Translations under genes and position numbers: made by a program | The notes under the pieces: generated by a model | What the model was told of the DNA's origin: nothing | What the model saw: the letters and a program-made list of their open reading frames with translations, nothing else | The model's database searches: none | Shown: positions 1 through 7,735 of the stretch, piece by piece | Layout: each line of letters starts with the position of its first letter | Numbering within the stretch: the stretch's first letter is position 1 | Source of the DNA: Paenibacillus sp. yr247 | GTDB lineage: Bacteria > Bacillota > Bacilli > Paenibacillales > NBRC-103111 | Length of the DNA stretch: 64,000 nt | NCBI RefSeq assembly: GCF_900103825.1 | Contig: NZ_FNIF01000007.1 | Coordinates: forward strand, 124,001 to 188,000 | Reading direction: 5' to 3'

Positions 1-120
1 ATTATTAGTTTTGTAAAGAGGGTAGCCGCCTAACAATCATTTTTTATCTCCTTATGGTAAAATAAATCTTATGCTGCCCATAGCTTGAACCTATTTTTTG
101 ATAAGGTGAGGATCCTACTT

Positions 121-1197
121 ATGAATACCGAAACGTTGGAGCTTTTCCGGACGCTGACTGAACTGCAAGCAGCACCCGGTTTTGAACGAGAAATTCGCAA
201 ATTTGTACGCGGCGAGTTGGAAAAGTATACGAGTGAGTTCGTCCAGGATGGACTCGGCAGCTTGTTCGGCGTCGTGCGTGGCGATGAGACAGGCCCGCGA
301 ATTATGGTGGCCGGCCATTTCGACGAGGTCGGCTTCATCGTGAGCGGCATCACCGATCACGGTACGATCAAGTTCCAGCCGCTCGGCGGCTGGTTCAGTC
401 AAGTACTGCCCGCACAGCGTGTGCAGATCATGACAGAGCAAGGGCCGATCATCGGCGTGATCGGCTCGGTGCCTGTGCACTTGCTGGACGAAGCGTCACG
501 CAGCAAGCCTGCCGACATCAAGACGATGTACATCGACATCGGCGCGGAAGATAAAGCCGATGCACAGCGCATCGGCGTTCGTCTCGGGCAGCAGATTGTC
601 CCCATCTGCCCGTTCACTCCCCTGGCCAATCCGAAGCGGATTATGGCCAAGGCTTGGGACAATCGCTACGGCGTCGGCCTGGCGATTGAGCTCTTGAAGG
701 AGCTTCACGGTGGGCCGAAGCTCCCTAATGTCCTGTACGCCGGTGCTACCGTACAGGAAGAGGTTGGCGTGCGCGGCGGACGCACGGCTGCGAATCTCAT
801 CCAGCCGGACTTGTTCTACGCGCTGGATGCCAGCGCCGCCGGTGATATGACCGGCGACCGCAATGCCTTTGGGCAGCTGGGGCGCGGCGCGCTGCTGCGT
901 GTCTTCGATCCCACGATGATCACCCACCGTGGGATGGTCGAATTCATTCTTGATACGGCGGAGACGCATAAGATCCCGTATCAGTATTTTATTTCGGCTG
1001 GCGGGACAGACGCCGGACAGGTGCATGTACAGGGCACCGGCATTCCCTCTGCCGTCATCGGTGTCTGCGCGCGCTACATTCATACATCCGCTTCGATTCT
1101 TCACGTGGAAGACTATGCCGCCGCGAAGGAACTGCTCATTAAGCTCGTGCAAGCGAGCGATCGCTCTACGCTGAATACGATCCATTCGCAAGCGTGA
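121..1197 (+). CDS. M42 family metallopeptidase (aminopeptidase)
   Basis: A 358-residue cytosolic di-metal aminopeptidase of the M42 (glutamyl aminopeptidase/FrvX-like) family, which trims N-terminal residues from peptides. Visible metal and catalytic residues are H66 and D68 (AGHFDEVGF), D180 (AWDNRYG), E213-E214 (VQEEVGVRG), D236 (ALDAS) and H321 (YIHTSAS), in the order and spacing of the family. ATG 121 is chosen because AAGGTGAG ends 10 bases upstream; an in-frame start at 85 lacks this. Length is normal. The gene is monocistronic with its own terminator. The exact peptide substrate cannot be read from sequence. Confidence 0.93.
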   Translation: MNTETLELFRTLTELQAAPGFEREIRKFVRGELEKYTSEFVQDGLGSLFGVVRGDETGPRIMVAGHFDEVGFIVSGITDHGTIKFQPLGGWFSQVLPAQRVQIMTEQGPIIGVIGSVPVHLLDEASRSKPADIKTMYIDIGAEDKADAQRIGVRLGQQIVPICPFTPLANPKRIMAKAWDNRYGVGLAIELLKELHGGPKLPNVLYAGATVQEEVGVRGGRTAANLIQPDLFYALDASAAGDMTGDRNAFGQLGRGALLRVFDPTMITHRGMVEFILDTAETHKIPYQYFISAGGTDAGQVHVQGTGIPSAVIGVCARYIHTSASILHVEDYAAAKELLIKLVQASDRSTLNTIHSQA

Positions 1198-1210
1198 TCA
1201 CTTCCCTTTA

Positions 1211-1235
1211 GCCCGCCTCCATGGCGGGCTTTTTC
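1211..1235 (+). terminator. Rho-independent terminator of the M42 peptidase gene
   Basis: GCCCGCC (1211-1217) pairs with GGCGGGC (1223-1229) across a 5-base loop and is followed directly by TTTTTC. It lies 14 bases after the peptidase stop codon. Confidence 0.93.
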
Positions 1236-1314
1236 TCATACAAATGTAGAACTGATGTTCCAATATATGGTATAATTAACAGAACTCATTGGATTAATAG
1301 AAAGAAGGACGATT

Positions 1315-1752
1315 ATGACGTATATCATTCGTGAAGCTACCTCCCAGGATACTAAAGAAATCAGTACTTTTGTTTCCCAGCGCACCGGCAAGGCCATTTC
1401 CCCTTTACACATTGAAAATAGGTTGCATTTTATGCGTGAGAACCCTGATGAATTGCTCTATGTGTACGAGGAGAAGAATCAAATTCTTGGTACATTAGGC
1501 TTTCGCATTCGCCATAGCACCGATACCGTTTTGAAATTCAGTGAAATCTCCGTCATTTCTGTGGATGAAACGAAGAGCCGCCAAGCAGCAGCCGATAAAT
1601 TAAAAAGCTATGCTGAGCAGCTTACCAGTGAGCACGATTGCTCCGGTATGTGGTGGATCACAGGGTCAGAGAAGAACGACGAAACACGGGCCGCCAATGA
1701 ACCGTTAGGTTTTCATGAAACGGGTTATCGGTTCGTCAAGCGATTTCTATAG
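1315..1752 (+). CDS. GNAT family N-acetyltransferase
   Basis: A 145-residue protein with the GNAT layout: an N-terminal strand with IREATSQD, a central LGTLGFRI strand and a C-terminal half ending in GFHETGYRFVKRF, typical of acetyl-CoA-dependent acyltransferases. The acetyl-CoA loop (R/Q-x-x-G-x-G/A) is weak; ETKSRQAAADKL occupies its place. AGAAGGAC precedes ATG 1315. The substrate is unknown and no operon partner is obvious. It could be a degenerate member because the pyrophosphate-binding loop is not canonical. Confidence 0.75.
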   Translation: MTYIIREATSQDTKEISTFVSQRTGKAISPLHIENRLHFMRENPDELLYVYEEKNQILGTLGFRIRHSTDTVLKFSEISVISVDETKSRQAAADKLKSYAEQLTSEHDCSGMWWITGSEKNDETRAANEPLGFHETGYRFVKRFL

Positions 1753-1812
1753 TTAATTGACAGGGTATATCGTTATGATGCCAGTCTACGAAAACGCTAA
1801 GGAGTGAATGCC

Positions 1813-2196
1813 ATGTCAACTGGGCTTAGCACAGGACCTTTTCCTATTGAAAGTCACGGTAATCTTTTTTTACTTCTCTTTACAATCTTCGCTGTTCTTA
1901 TAATCGGCTTTATTTTGTTTATCCTTATCAAAGGATTTATGTTGTGGTCATCCAACAATGCCTCCCCTATCCAAAGCCGCAAATGCAAGGTCGTAGCCAA
2001 AAAAATGCAGGTCAGCGGAGGCTCCGGCGCTTCCAGTGCGAGTACGAGTTATTATGCGACCTTTGAATTCGAGGATCGGAGCCGGTTGGAGTTACGGGTG
2101 GGGCAGCAGCAGTTTGGTTATATCGTAGAGAGCGATCAGGGAATACTTACTTATCAAGGCACAAGGTTCAAAGAATTCGTCCGTCCTCTTTCATAA
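1813..2196 (+). CDS. DUF2500-type membrane-anchored protein
   Basis: A 127-residue protein with one strongly hydrophobic N-terminal segment (about residues 17-41) followed by a soluble beta-rich domain containing YYATFEFEDRSRLELRV and LTYQGTRFKEF, which matches the DUF2500 pattern. It is probably membrane-anchored; function is unknown for the family. AAGGAG ends 8 bases before ATG 1813, so this ATG is preferred over the in-frame GTG at 1804. A truncated YjbR-like gene follows closely. Confidence 0.72.
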   Translation: MSTGLSTGPFPIESHGNLFLLLFTIFAVLIIGFILFILIKGFMLWSSNNASPIQSRKCKVVAKKMQVSGGSGASSASTSYYATFEFEDRSRLELRVGQQQFGYIVESDQGILTYQGTRFKEFVRPLS

Positions 2197-2217
2197 AATT
2201 CGTAAGGAGTGCGTCGT

Positions 2218-2415
2218 ATGACACATCAGTTTGTAACCGTCAAAGGATTAGAATTACTCTCCAAAGTTAGGACTTTCTGCAGCGAGCTGCCGGAAGTAGA
2301 AGAAAAGGTGGATGGCTTCGGTCATACCACTTTCCGTGTGAAGGATAAGCCCTTCGTGATGATGGGAGAGACGGATGGTCAACTGCTCAACCAGCAGCAA
2401 TCAAAAACAAAATGA
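2218..2415 (+). pseudogene. YjbR/MmcQ-like protein, 3'-truncated
   Basis: The first 50 or so codons resemble the start of the MmcQ/YjbR (DUF419) family: VRTFCSELPEVEEKV, then GHTTFRVKDKPFVMMGE. Family members run to about 110-120 residues, but here similarity stops after FVMMGE and the reading frame ends 15 codons later in low-complexity Gln/Lys. TAAGGAG ends 8 bases before ATG 2218. The missing 3' part is replaced by a non-coding segment with RNA-like hairpins, so an insertion or deletion probably destroyed the gene. Confidence 0.6.
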
Positions 2416-2520
2416 GAATATCATCCAAAAACAACGCATACGCGAGGAATTCAAAGAATACCCTGAAGTAGTCAGCAAAAATTGATTCTTAGCAAATAAT
2501 CTGAATATTTACAATATTAT

Positions 2521-2890
2521 AACAATGGGCTATAGTGAGATCAGGCTCACTTGAAGGACAAGTCGCACAGACGGTACGACACCCTAATAGGAGCGCAGGA
2601 TATTCTAGATTCTGAAAGGGGATAGTCCAATGGACCATGTTAGCGAAACATGCCCACTTTTACTTCAAACGACAGAAGAAAAGGTGCGGGAACGGTCTAC
2701 GTTCATCGGGCATGTGGGAACCCAGCAGCGGTAAATGTGAATAGCGTTTATTCGAGGAAAGGATCCGCAAGTAGGTAAAGTCGTAATTTGCAACGTCAGT
2801 TGTTTGATTGGAGTGTGTATAGGTACAATTGAATACCATAAGTGAACCTTAGGGACCTCCGGTTATCATAGATAAGCGGGGGCCCTATTT
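2521..2890 (+). ncRNA. Candidate structured RNA or ribozyme relic, family unknown
   Basis: There is no credible ORF in this roughly 490-base gap. The plus strand carries repeated stem-loops: GTGAG/CTCAC at 2535-2550, CATGTT-AGCGA-AACATG at 2636-2652, GAATA/TATTC near 2739-2753, and a long final hairpin at 2847-2888 (AGGG, CCTCCGG and TTATC pairing with GATAA, GCGGGGG and CCCT) that can also end the convergent sensor-kinase transcript. The string GGGGATAGTCC at 2618-2628 resembles the S element of group I introns, but pairing of a P7 helix is poor. A HEARO-like or other mobile-element RNA is an alternative. Blocks are shared with 29123-29200. Confidence 0.35.
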
Positions 2891-2902
2891 GCGTTCACGT
2901 TC

Positions 2903-3988
2903 TTATTTTGGTAAAGAAAACCGAACCGTAAACGTTGTCTTTTCATCAGGTCCGCTGTCTATGGAAATAAAACCTTGATGCATATCGATGATCTTCTTCA
3001 CAATAGACAGGCCAAGTCCATTGCCGCCTGACGTCCGATTTCTGGATTTATCCGCTTTATAAAACCGCTCGAAGATATGCGGTAGATCTTCCTCCAATAT
3101 GCAAGCTCCGTTATTCGATATTCGAATGACGACTTCTTCCCCGCTGCTGGTGACATGGACGCCAATCGTACCGCCACTGGGCGTAAATTTTATCGCGTTA
3201 TGAATCAAATTCGTCCATACCTGGCTCATCAGGTCCTCGTCAGCTGTTAGCGTAACCGCCTCCAGCTCAATATCCATCTCGATGTTTTTCTCAACCCACT
3301 GCGGTTCACAAGCTAGAATATGATTGCGTATTTGCTTATCCAGCCGGTAACTTTTCGGCTCAAAAGGGTGATGCTGCGATTCTAATGATGACAGTTTCAG
3401 TAAATTGTCACTAAGTTTGGATAGCCGTGTACTCTCGGCTTCAATAATTTCTAAGTAATGCTTACGTTCCTCAGGGGTTATCTGCTCATTCTGCAGAGCA
3501 CGCGAGAAACCGCTAATCGAGGTTAGAGGCGACTGTATTTCGTGGGATACGTTGGAGATGAACTCCTGCCTCATTTTCTCTAACTGCCCTAATTCAACCG
3601 CCATGTTGTTGATCGAATCGACCAGTTCCACGAAAGGACCGTTATGCGGGTTATTATCGACAGACACGTTGAAATCCCCTCTGGACATACTTCGAATCGC
3701 ATGAATCATCGTTTGAAAAAATTTCATTTGCTGACTGCGGAAAAACCTGCCCAAAAAAGCCATCGTCATCCCCCAAAGAAATATGCCGCTAACACAGTTA
3801 ATGAGTTGGACGATGACCTCAGAGGGACGCTTGTTGAAATGCGTGTACAGCCACTCTGTTCCGTAGAAGGCTGCCAACCAGTACACAATAATAAGTATAA
3901 AAACGCTAATTGCAAATAAACTGCCACGCACCCGCTGAGCTCGCGTCATCTTACTCTTCACAAACTTCACTCGCTTCTTCATACTCAT
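2903..3988 (-). CDS. HAMP-domain sensor histidine kinase
   Basis: A 361-residue membrane sensor kinase. Two transmembrane segments (about 22-43 and 58-80) enclose only a very short outer loop. They are followed by a HAMP linker, a HisKA domain with the phospho-acceptor H149 in SHEIQSPLTS, and an HATPase_c domain (NLIHNAIKFTPSGG; GNGLGLSIVKK). With so little extracellular sequence it may sense membrane or transporter state, as in the small intramembrane-type kinases. Its ATG overlaps the stop of the upstream response regulator in an ATGA, so the two are translationally coupled. Confidence 0.93.
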   Translation of the reverse strand: MSMKKRVKFVKSKMTRAQRVRGSLFAISVFILIIVYWLAAFYGTEWLYTHFNKRPSEVIVQLINCVSGIFLWGMTMAFLGRFFRSQQMKFFQTMIHAIRSMSRGDFNVSVDNNPHNGPFVELVDSINNMAVELGQLEKMRQEFISNVSHEIQSPLTSISGFSRALQNEQITPEERKHYLEIIEAESTRLSKLSDNLLKLSSLESQHHPFEPKSYRLDKQIRNHILACEPQWVEKNIEMDIELEAVTLTADEDLMSQVWTNLIHNAIKFTPSGGTIGVHVTSSGEEVVIRISNNGACILEEDLPHIFERFYKADKSRNRTSGGNGLGLSIVKKIIDMHQGFISIDSGPDEKTTFTVRFSLPK

Positions 3989-4662
3989 GACCGCATCACC
4001 TCCATCCGATAGCCGAGCCCCCGAATTGTCGCGATCCGAAAAGTATGCCGCTCCTCCGGAAACCGCTCCCGGAGCCGATTAATATGCACATCCACCGTAC
4101 GCTCGTTGCCTTCATAATCGAAGCCCCAAATCTGTTCAATAAGCTGGTCGCGCGAAAAGGTTTTACTCGGGTAACTAGCCAGCTTGTAGAGCAGTTCAAA
4201 TTCTTTGAGAGGCAGGGTGACGCTCTCGGAACCGACAGTTACTTCATAAGTTTTACGATTCATGCTGAGGTCTCCGACCTGGACGATTTGGGATGAAGCG
4301 ATCTTGTAACGCTTCAGCAGCGCCTTCACCCTCATCGCAAGCTCCACAGGCTCGAAGGGCTTGACGAGGTAATCGTCCGTGCCCAGCTCGAAGCCTTTGA
4401 CCTTCTGCGAGGTCTCGCCTTTGGCGGTGAGCATGAGCAGCGGGATATCATAATGCTCCCGCAGCTCTTTGCACAGCTCCCACCCGTCCATATTCGGCAT
4501 CATAATATCCATGATTACCATGTCAACTTGGACGGTTTCGAGCAGTTTGAGCGCTTCCGCGCCATCCGAGGCTTCGATGACATCAAAGCCTTCGTTCAGC
4601 ATGAAGACACGGACCAGCTCACGTATATAAGGATCATCATCTACGATCAGAATTGGAGCCAT
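3985..4662 (-). CDS. OmpR/PhoB-family response regulator
   Basis: Receiver domain with acidic pocket D8-D10, phospho-acceptor D52 (VIMDIMMPN) and K81 (LTAKGE), followed by a winged-helix DNA-binding domain (about 130-225; WGFDYEGNERTVDVHINRLRERF). It is the first gene of a two-gene operon and overlaps the kinase by 4 bases. The start is taken at ATG 4662; ATG 4668 is also possible, and GAGG lies 5-10 bases upstream of the two. Longer upstream in-frame starts add a basic tail not typical of the family. The regulon is unknown. Confidence 0.9.
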   Translation of the reverse strand: MAPILIVDDDPYIRELVRVFMLNEGFDVIEASDGAEALKLLETVQVDMVIMDIMMPNMDGWELCKELREHYDIPLLMLTAKGETSQKVKGFELGTDDYLVKPFEPVELAMRVKALLKRYKIASSQIVQVGDLSMNRKTYEVTVGSESVTLPLKEFELLYKLASYPSKTFSRDQLIEQIWGFDYEGNERTVDVHINRLRERFPEERHTFRIATIRGLGYRMEVMRS

Positions 4663-4912
4663 TTGCATCCAGCCTCGCTTTTTTAAATCTTCTACTTTAT
4701 TTTTTCTAGCATACAACAGCAAGCTTGTTTAGACGAATCCGGATTGCTGCAGTACCGATTCCTTATTCGATCGCCATGGAATGAAATTAGCATAAGCGAC
4801 ATTTATAAACTGAATTTAAACCAAAGCGGGCAATGCAACATGTAAGGGCTTTTATTGGAAAATAATTTGTGATACATTTTGAGAAAGGAACCGTTTGGGG
4901 GTACATAACTGT

Positions 4913-5407
4913 ATGGTAAATAACACGTATGCCGATTTTAAAATGCTTCCCAACGCCGAAGCAGAAGCAGCGTTTCAAAGTGATGTCCTATCCGAGGGTT
5001 ACTCCGCGTTCCGCCGCCTTCTGGACGGTATTACAGAGGCGATCAAAACCGCTGCGGATGCGGACATCGCAGGCATTGAGCACAGCATTGCCAAAGCAAG
5101 CCGCCTGTTCCCTGAACCGGTCAATTTCAGCCCCTCGTGGGCATGCATCTGGTCAGAACTCGAAGCTACAGTAGCAGCGAAGAAACATGTCTTATCTTCC
5201 ATTTCGCACTCGGATCGCACAGGCGAATGGCAAGTCATTATGGATAACCCACAAGTCGTACAAGAAGTTGTTTGCTATCCCGGACTGGATTTCCATGACG
5301 CCGCCTACCTATACGCTTATTTCCGACCCCAGTTGGAAAAATCCGAGTATATCCGACTGCAGAAGATCCAAACGGTCATTCAGGAAATTGGCAATTTAAA
5401 TAAATGA
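4913..5407 (+). CDS. Hypothetical protein
   Basis: A 164-residue, mainly acidic, helix-rich protein with no signal peptide or membrane segment. I do not recognise the family. ATG 4913 follows GGGGGT at about 12 bases; a GTG at 4895 is in frame but sits on that purine tract. Codon use resembles the neighbours, so it is probably a real gene. It ends 16 bases before the nucleoside-kinase-like gene and may be co-transcribed with it. Confidence 0.6.
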   Translation: MVNNTYADFKMLPNAEAEAAFQSDVLSEGYSAFRRLLDGITEAIKTAADADIAGIEHSIAKASRLFPEPVNFSPSWACIWSELEATVAAKKHVLSSISHSDRTGEWQVIMDNPQVVQEVVCYPGLDFHDAAYLYAYFRPQLEKSEYIRLQKIQTVIQEIGNLNK

Positions 5408-5423
5408 TACATGGAGAACTGTC

Positions 5424-6002
5424 ATGCTGCCCATTTCGATAGGTATTGCCGGAGGATCTGGCAGTGGTAAAACCACTATAAGCAACTATTTAGCTCACGC
5501 ACTTACAAACTATAAAATAAAAGTTATACACATGGACAAGTATTACAAGAAGAAAAGACCCATTGCCATCGCACCATTCTCAGGCAAGGAGTACGAAGAT
5601 TTTAATCACCCGACTGCAATCGATATAGATCAGGTCATCAATCAATTTAATCAAGCTTTACATAGTAAGGAGTATGACCTTGTCCTTATTGAAGGATTTT
5701 TATTGTTTCATTTTCCTGAATTACACGAGCTTATCGACTACAAGGTATTTGTTGATTGCCAATCGGACGACAGGCTTGTCAGGCGAATAGATAAATTCTC
5801 CGTAGAACGATACACACAAGAAGAAGTCATCACAGAATATCTAGATTTGGTCCGTCACCGGCACGATGAGTTTGTTGAACCTACTCGGTGGCATGCGAAT
5901 TTGATTATCAATGGTTCTCAAAGGACGGAAAAAGGGAGTCAAATGCTTCTCGACTGGTTACGGCAGAAGTTGAAGGAGGGATACCATGATAATAATCATT
6001 AA
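5424..6002 (+). CDS. Uridine/nucleoside kinase-like P-loop protein
   Basis: A 192-residue P-loop kinase of the phosphoribulokinase/uridine kinase superfamily. The Walker A motif is GIAGGSGSGKTT (residues 7-18); HMDKYYKK resembles the substrate-binding DxYY segment of Udk; LVLIEGFLLF is the Walker B-like strand, and RRHDEFVEPT lies near the C-terminus. It probably phosphorylates a nucleoside or a small sugar-like metabolite with ATP, but the substrate is not certain. TGGAGA precedes ATG 5424. Its 3' end overlaps the start of a broken P-loop gene. Confidence 0.8.
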   Translation: MLPISIGIAGGSGSGKTTISNYLAHALTNYKIKVIHMDKYYKKKRPIAIAPFSGKEYEDFNHPTAIDIDQVINQFNQALHSKEYDLVLIEGFLLFHFPELHELIDYKVFVDCQSDDRLVRRIDKFSVERYTQEEVITEYLDLVRHRHDEFVEPTRWHANLIINGSQRTEKGSQMLLDWLRQKLKEGYHDNNH

Positions 6003-6319
6003 TGGCGCTTTTGGAGCAGGAAAGACGACAGCCGCAAATAGGCTTCTGCCCCTCATGCCAAACAGCATAATTTTTGATCCGGAAGAAATCGGTTATATGT
6101 TTAGAAAACTAGTGGCTGTAGAAGACCGTTTCGCCCATGACGATTTATAAACGTCAAAATTTCGACTATTTCTATGATGAATTCAAAAGTGTGGATGAGG
6201 ATGTCTTTCATTTCTGCCTCACAGCTTCAGCGGAAACGCTGCATAGACGTTTAACCAAACGTGGAGATGAGCCCGGGGGATGGCAATTTCAGCAAGAAAA
6301 TATCCTTGCATCATCTTAA
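5986..6319 (+). pseudogene. P-loop AAA/shikimate-kinase-like protein with internal deletion
   Basis: Reading from ATG 5986 (after GGAGGG) gives INGAFGAGKTTAANRLLPL and then IIFDPEEIGYMFRKL, the N-terminus of a small ATP-binding kinase-like family. That frame stops at 6150. In the +1 frame, from about 6134, comes PMTIYKRQNFDYFYDEF and then HFCLTASAETLHRRLTKRG, which are central and C-terminal family blocks. About 40-50 codons between them are missing and the C-terminus is cut at 6319. The gene is therefore an internal-deletion remnant. Confidence 0.7.
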
Positions 6320-6343
6320 AAAGTAAAAGATAAGGCTAAACTA

Positions 6344-6979
6344 CTAAACTTTCCGAGGTTTTAACAGGAACCATTCCACTATGAATAGATTAATAAGTAA
6401 ACCGATCCAGATGTTCACTTCGAGAATGTTAGCGATCATTTGCTCACGACCGCCTTCCGGAAGATGGAACCCATGCATACCCAAATACAACAAAATACAG
6501 ACAGGGACGATCAGTCTTGCCGATGTGGCGACTAATGTGATGGCATAGCTGCGAATCATCCATATGCGGTGCTCATGAAATTGCCTTTTGACAGCGAATC
6601 GAAAGCCTTTCCAGCTTGTAAATAACCAAAGTAGACTCAGCGTTAGAAATGCCATGGCCTTCGTAAAGCTTTCGCTGTAAAAGGTCAATACAAGCCCTAA
6701 GAGCCCACTCAGCATAACGCTAATGACATATATGCGCCCTAAAGCCCGATGCCATGCTGGATAACTGGCACGGAAGCGCTCATGAAATTGGAATAAGCCG
6801 CTGACCAGAGCAACCAGAGCGAACCCAATATGTAAAACGAGAACCGTATAATGCAAAGAAAAGGCGGTGTTTAATGTTACTCGGCTATTGGCAGGATTTA
6901 AGGTGACATAGGGAAATACCGCGGCAATCGCCACGCCCAAAATGATTATTGCAAAGAAAATACCTAGCTTTTTACTCAT
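6344..6979 (-). CDS. DUF2306 domain-containing membrane protein
   Basis: A 211-residue integral membrane protein with about six to seven hydrophobic segments. It carries the DUF2306 hallmarks HRALGRIYV and EHRIWMIRSYA, whose conserved His and Arg residues suggest a cofactor- or haem-binding four-helix core. ATG 6979 is favoured because GGGGG lies 6 bases upstream; a TTG two codons earlier abuts that tract. It stands alone between a pseudogene and padR. Function is unknown in the family. Confidence 0.82.
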   Translation of the reverse strand: MSKKLGIFFAIIILGVAIAAVFPYVTLNPANSRVTLNTAFSLHYTVLVLHIGFALVALVSGLFQFHERFRASYPAWHRALGRIYVISVMLSGLLGLVLTFYSESFTKAMAFLTLSLLWLFTSWKGFRFAVKRQFHEHRIWMIRSYAITLVATSARLIVPVCILLYLGMHGFHLPEGGREQMIANILEVNIWIGLLINLFIVEWFLLKPRKV

Positions 6980-7078
6980 ATCCAACCCCCGTTTATGATC
7001 ATCACTCCTCTGTTATTTTAACTCCTTCATCTAAAAGCCTTCTTACTAATTCCTTAAATAAATCTAAAGTGTCTAAAA

Positions 7079-7618
7079 TCACTTCAGCTTAGACTTCATC
7101 CATTTGCACCAAAACAGGTCCGCGTCTACTTTCAATGTCGCTTTCTGTACCAGTACATAGATGCCGAAAAGCGGATCATCGATCTCCAAATCCTCGGGCG
7201 GCTTAACACTCTCCTGTTCGATTCGTTCATAGGACTTCATGAAGCGCTCTTTCTTCTCCTGATAGTACACCTCACGCTCATGAAGTACTTTCCGCGCCTG
7301 TTCTTTGTCTACAAGACCTATGCAATATACCTTCAGCGCCAACTCATCTCGAGTCACCGGCTCATCCGTAGGCTGTGCAATCCAGTGCCTTAGTGCTTCC
7401 CTGCCAATATGTGTTAACGTATATACCTTTTTATCCGGTTTATCTGACTGTGGAACATGTACAAATTCGACGTACCCCTTCTGTTCTAATTGAGCAAGGA
7501 GAGGGTAGATTTGACTATGCTTGGCTGGCCAAAAGGGTTGAATGTGCTGCATAAGTTCATAGCCAGTTCGAGAATTTCTAGTTAAAAGGCTAAGTAATCC
7601 ATATGAAAGGGTATTCAT
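7079..7618 (-). CDS. PadR family transcriptional regulator
   Basis: A 179-residue repressor. The N-terminal winged helix (about 1-80: GYELMQHIQPFWPAKHSQIYPLLAQLEQ) is the PadR signature, followed by the coiled-coil dimerisation half (about 90-175, Vir_C-like). It is divergent from the MFS exporter at 7736, and a PadR-type palindrome lies between them over the exporter -35 box. It therefore probably represses the exporter and possibly itself, with release by an exported toxic ligand. The ligand is unknown. Confidence 0.93.
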   Translation of the reverse strand: MNTLSYGLLSLLTRNSRTGYELMQHIQPFWPAKHSQIYPLLAQLEQKGYVEFVHVPQSDKPDKKVYTLTHIGREALRHWIAQPTDEPVTRDELALKVYCIGLVDKEQARKVLHEREVYYQEKKERFMKSYERIEQESVKPPEDLEIDDPLFGIYVLVQKATLKVDADLFWCKWMKSKLK

Positions 7619-7632
7619 TAAAACTCCTTTAT

Positions 7633-7650
7633 TATGTCACAATTGACATA
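7633..7650. promoter_or_regulatory. PadR operator palindrome
   Basis: TATGTCA-CAAT-TGACATA is a perfect inverted repeat that fits the ATGT-N8-ACAT arrangement described for PadR-family operators. It lies 15 bases upstream of the padR start and overlaps the -35 box of the divergent MFS gene. Confidence 0.82.
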
Positions 7651-7672
7651 TATCTTGCTTGGGTAGTATGAT
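7643..7672 (+). promoter_or_regulatory. Promoter of the MFS exporter
   Basis: TTGACA (7643-7648) and TATGAT (7667-7672) are separated by 18 bases. The -35 hexamer is inside the PadR palindrome, so bound repressor would exclude RNA polymerase. Confidence 0.75.
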
Positions 7673-7735
7673 GATTTCATTCAAATTATAGAGAATACTA
7701 CTTATAAGATCAATGGATAGAGTGGAGGCACCATT

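Noticed and set aside
2600..2660. Definite group I intron
   Set aside because: Only the S-like string is convincing; a P7 pairing with the upstream R-like segment gives about three base pairs, and no exon context exists.
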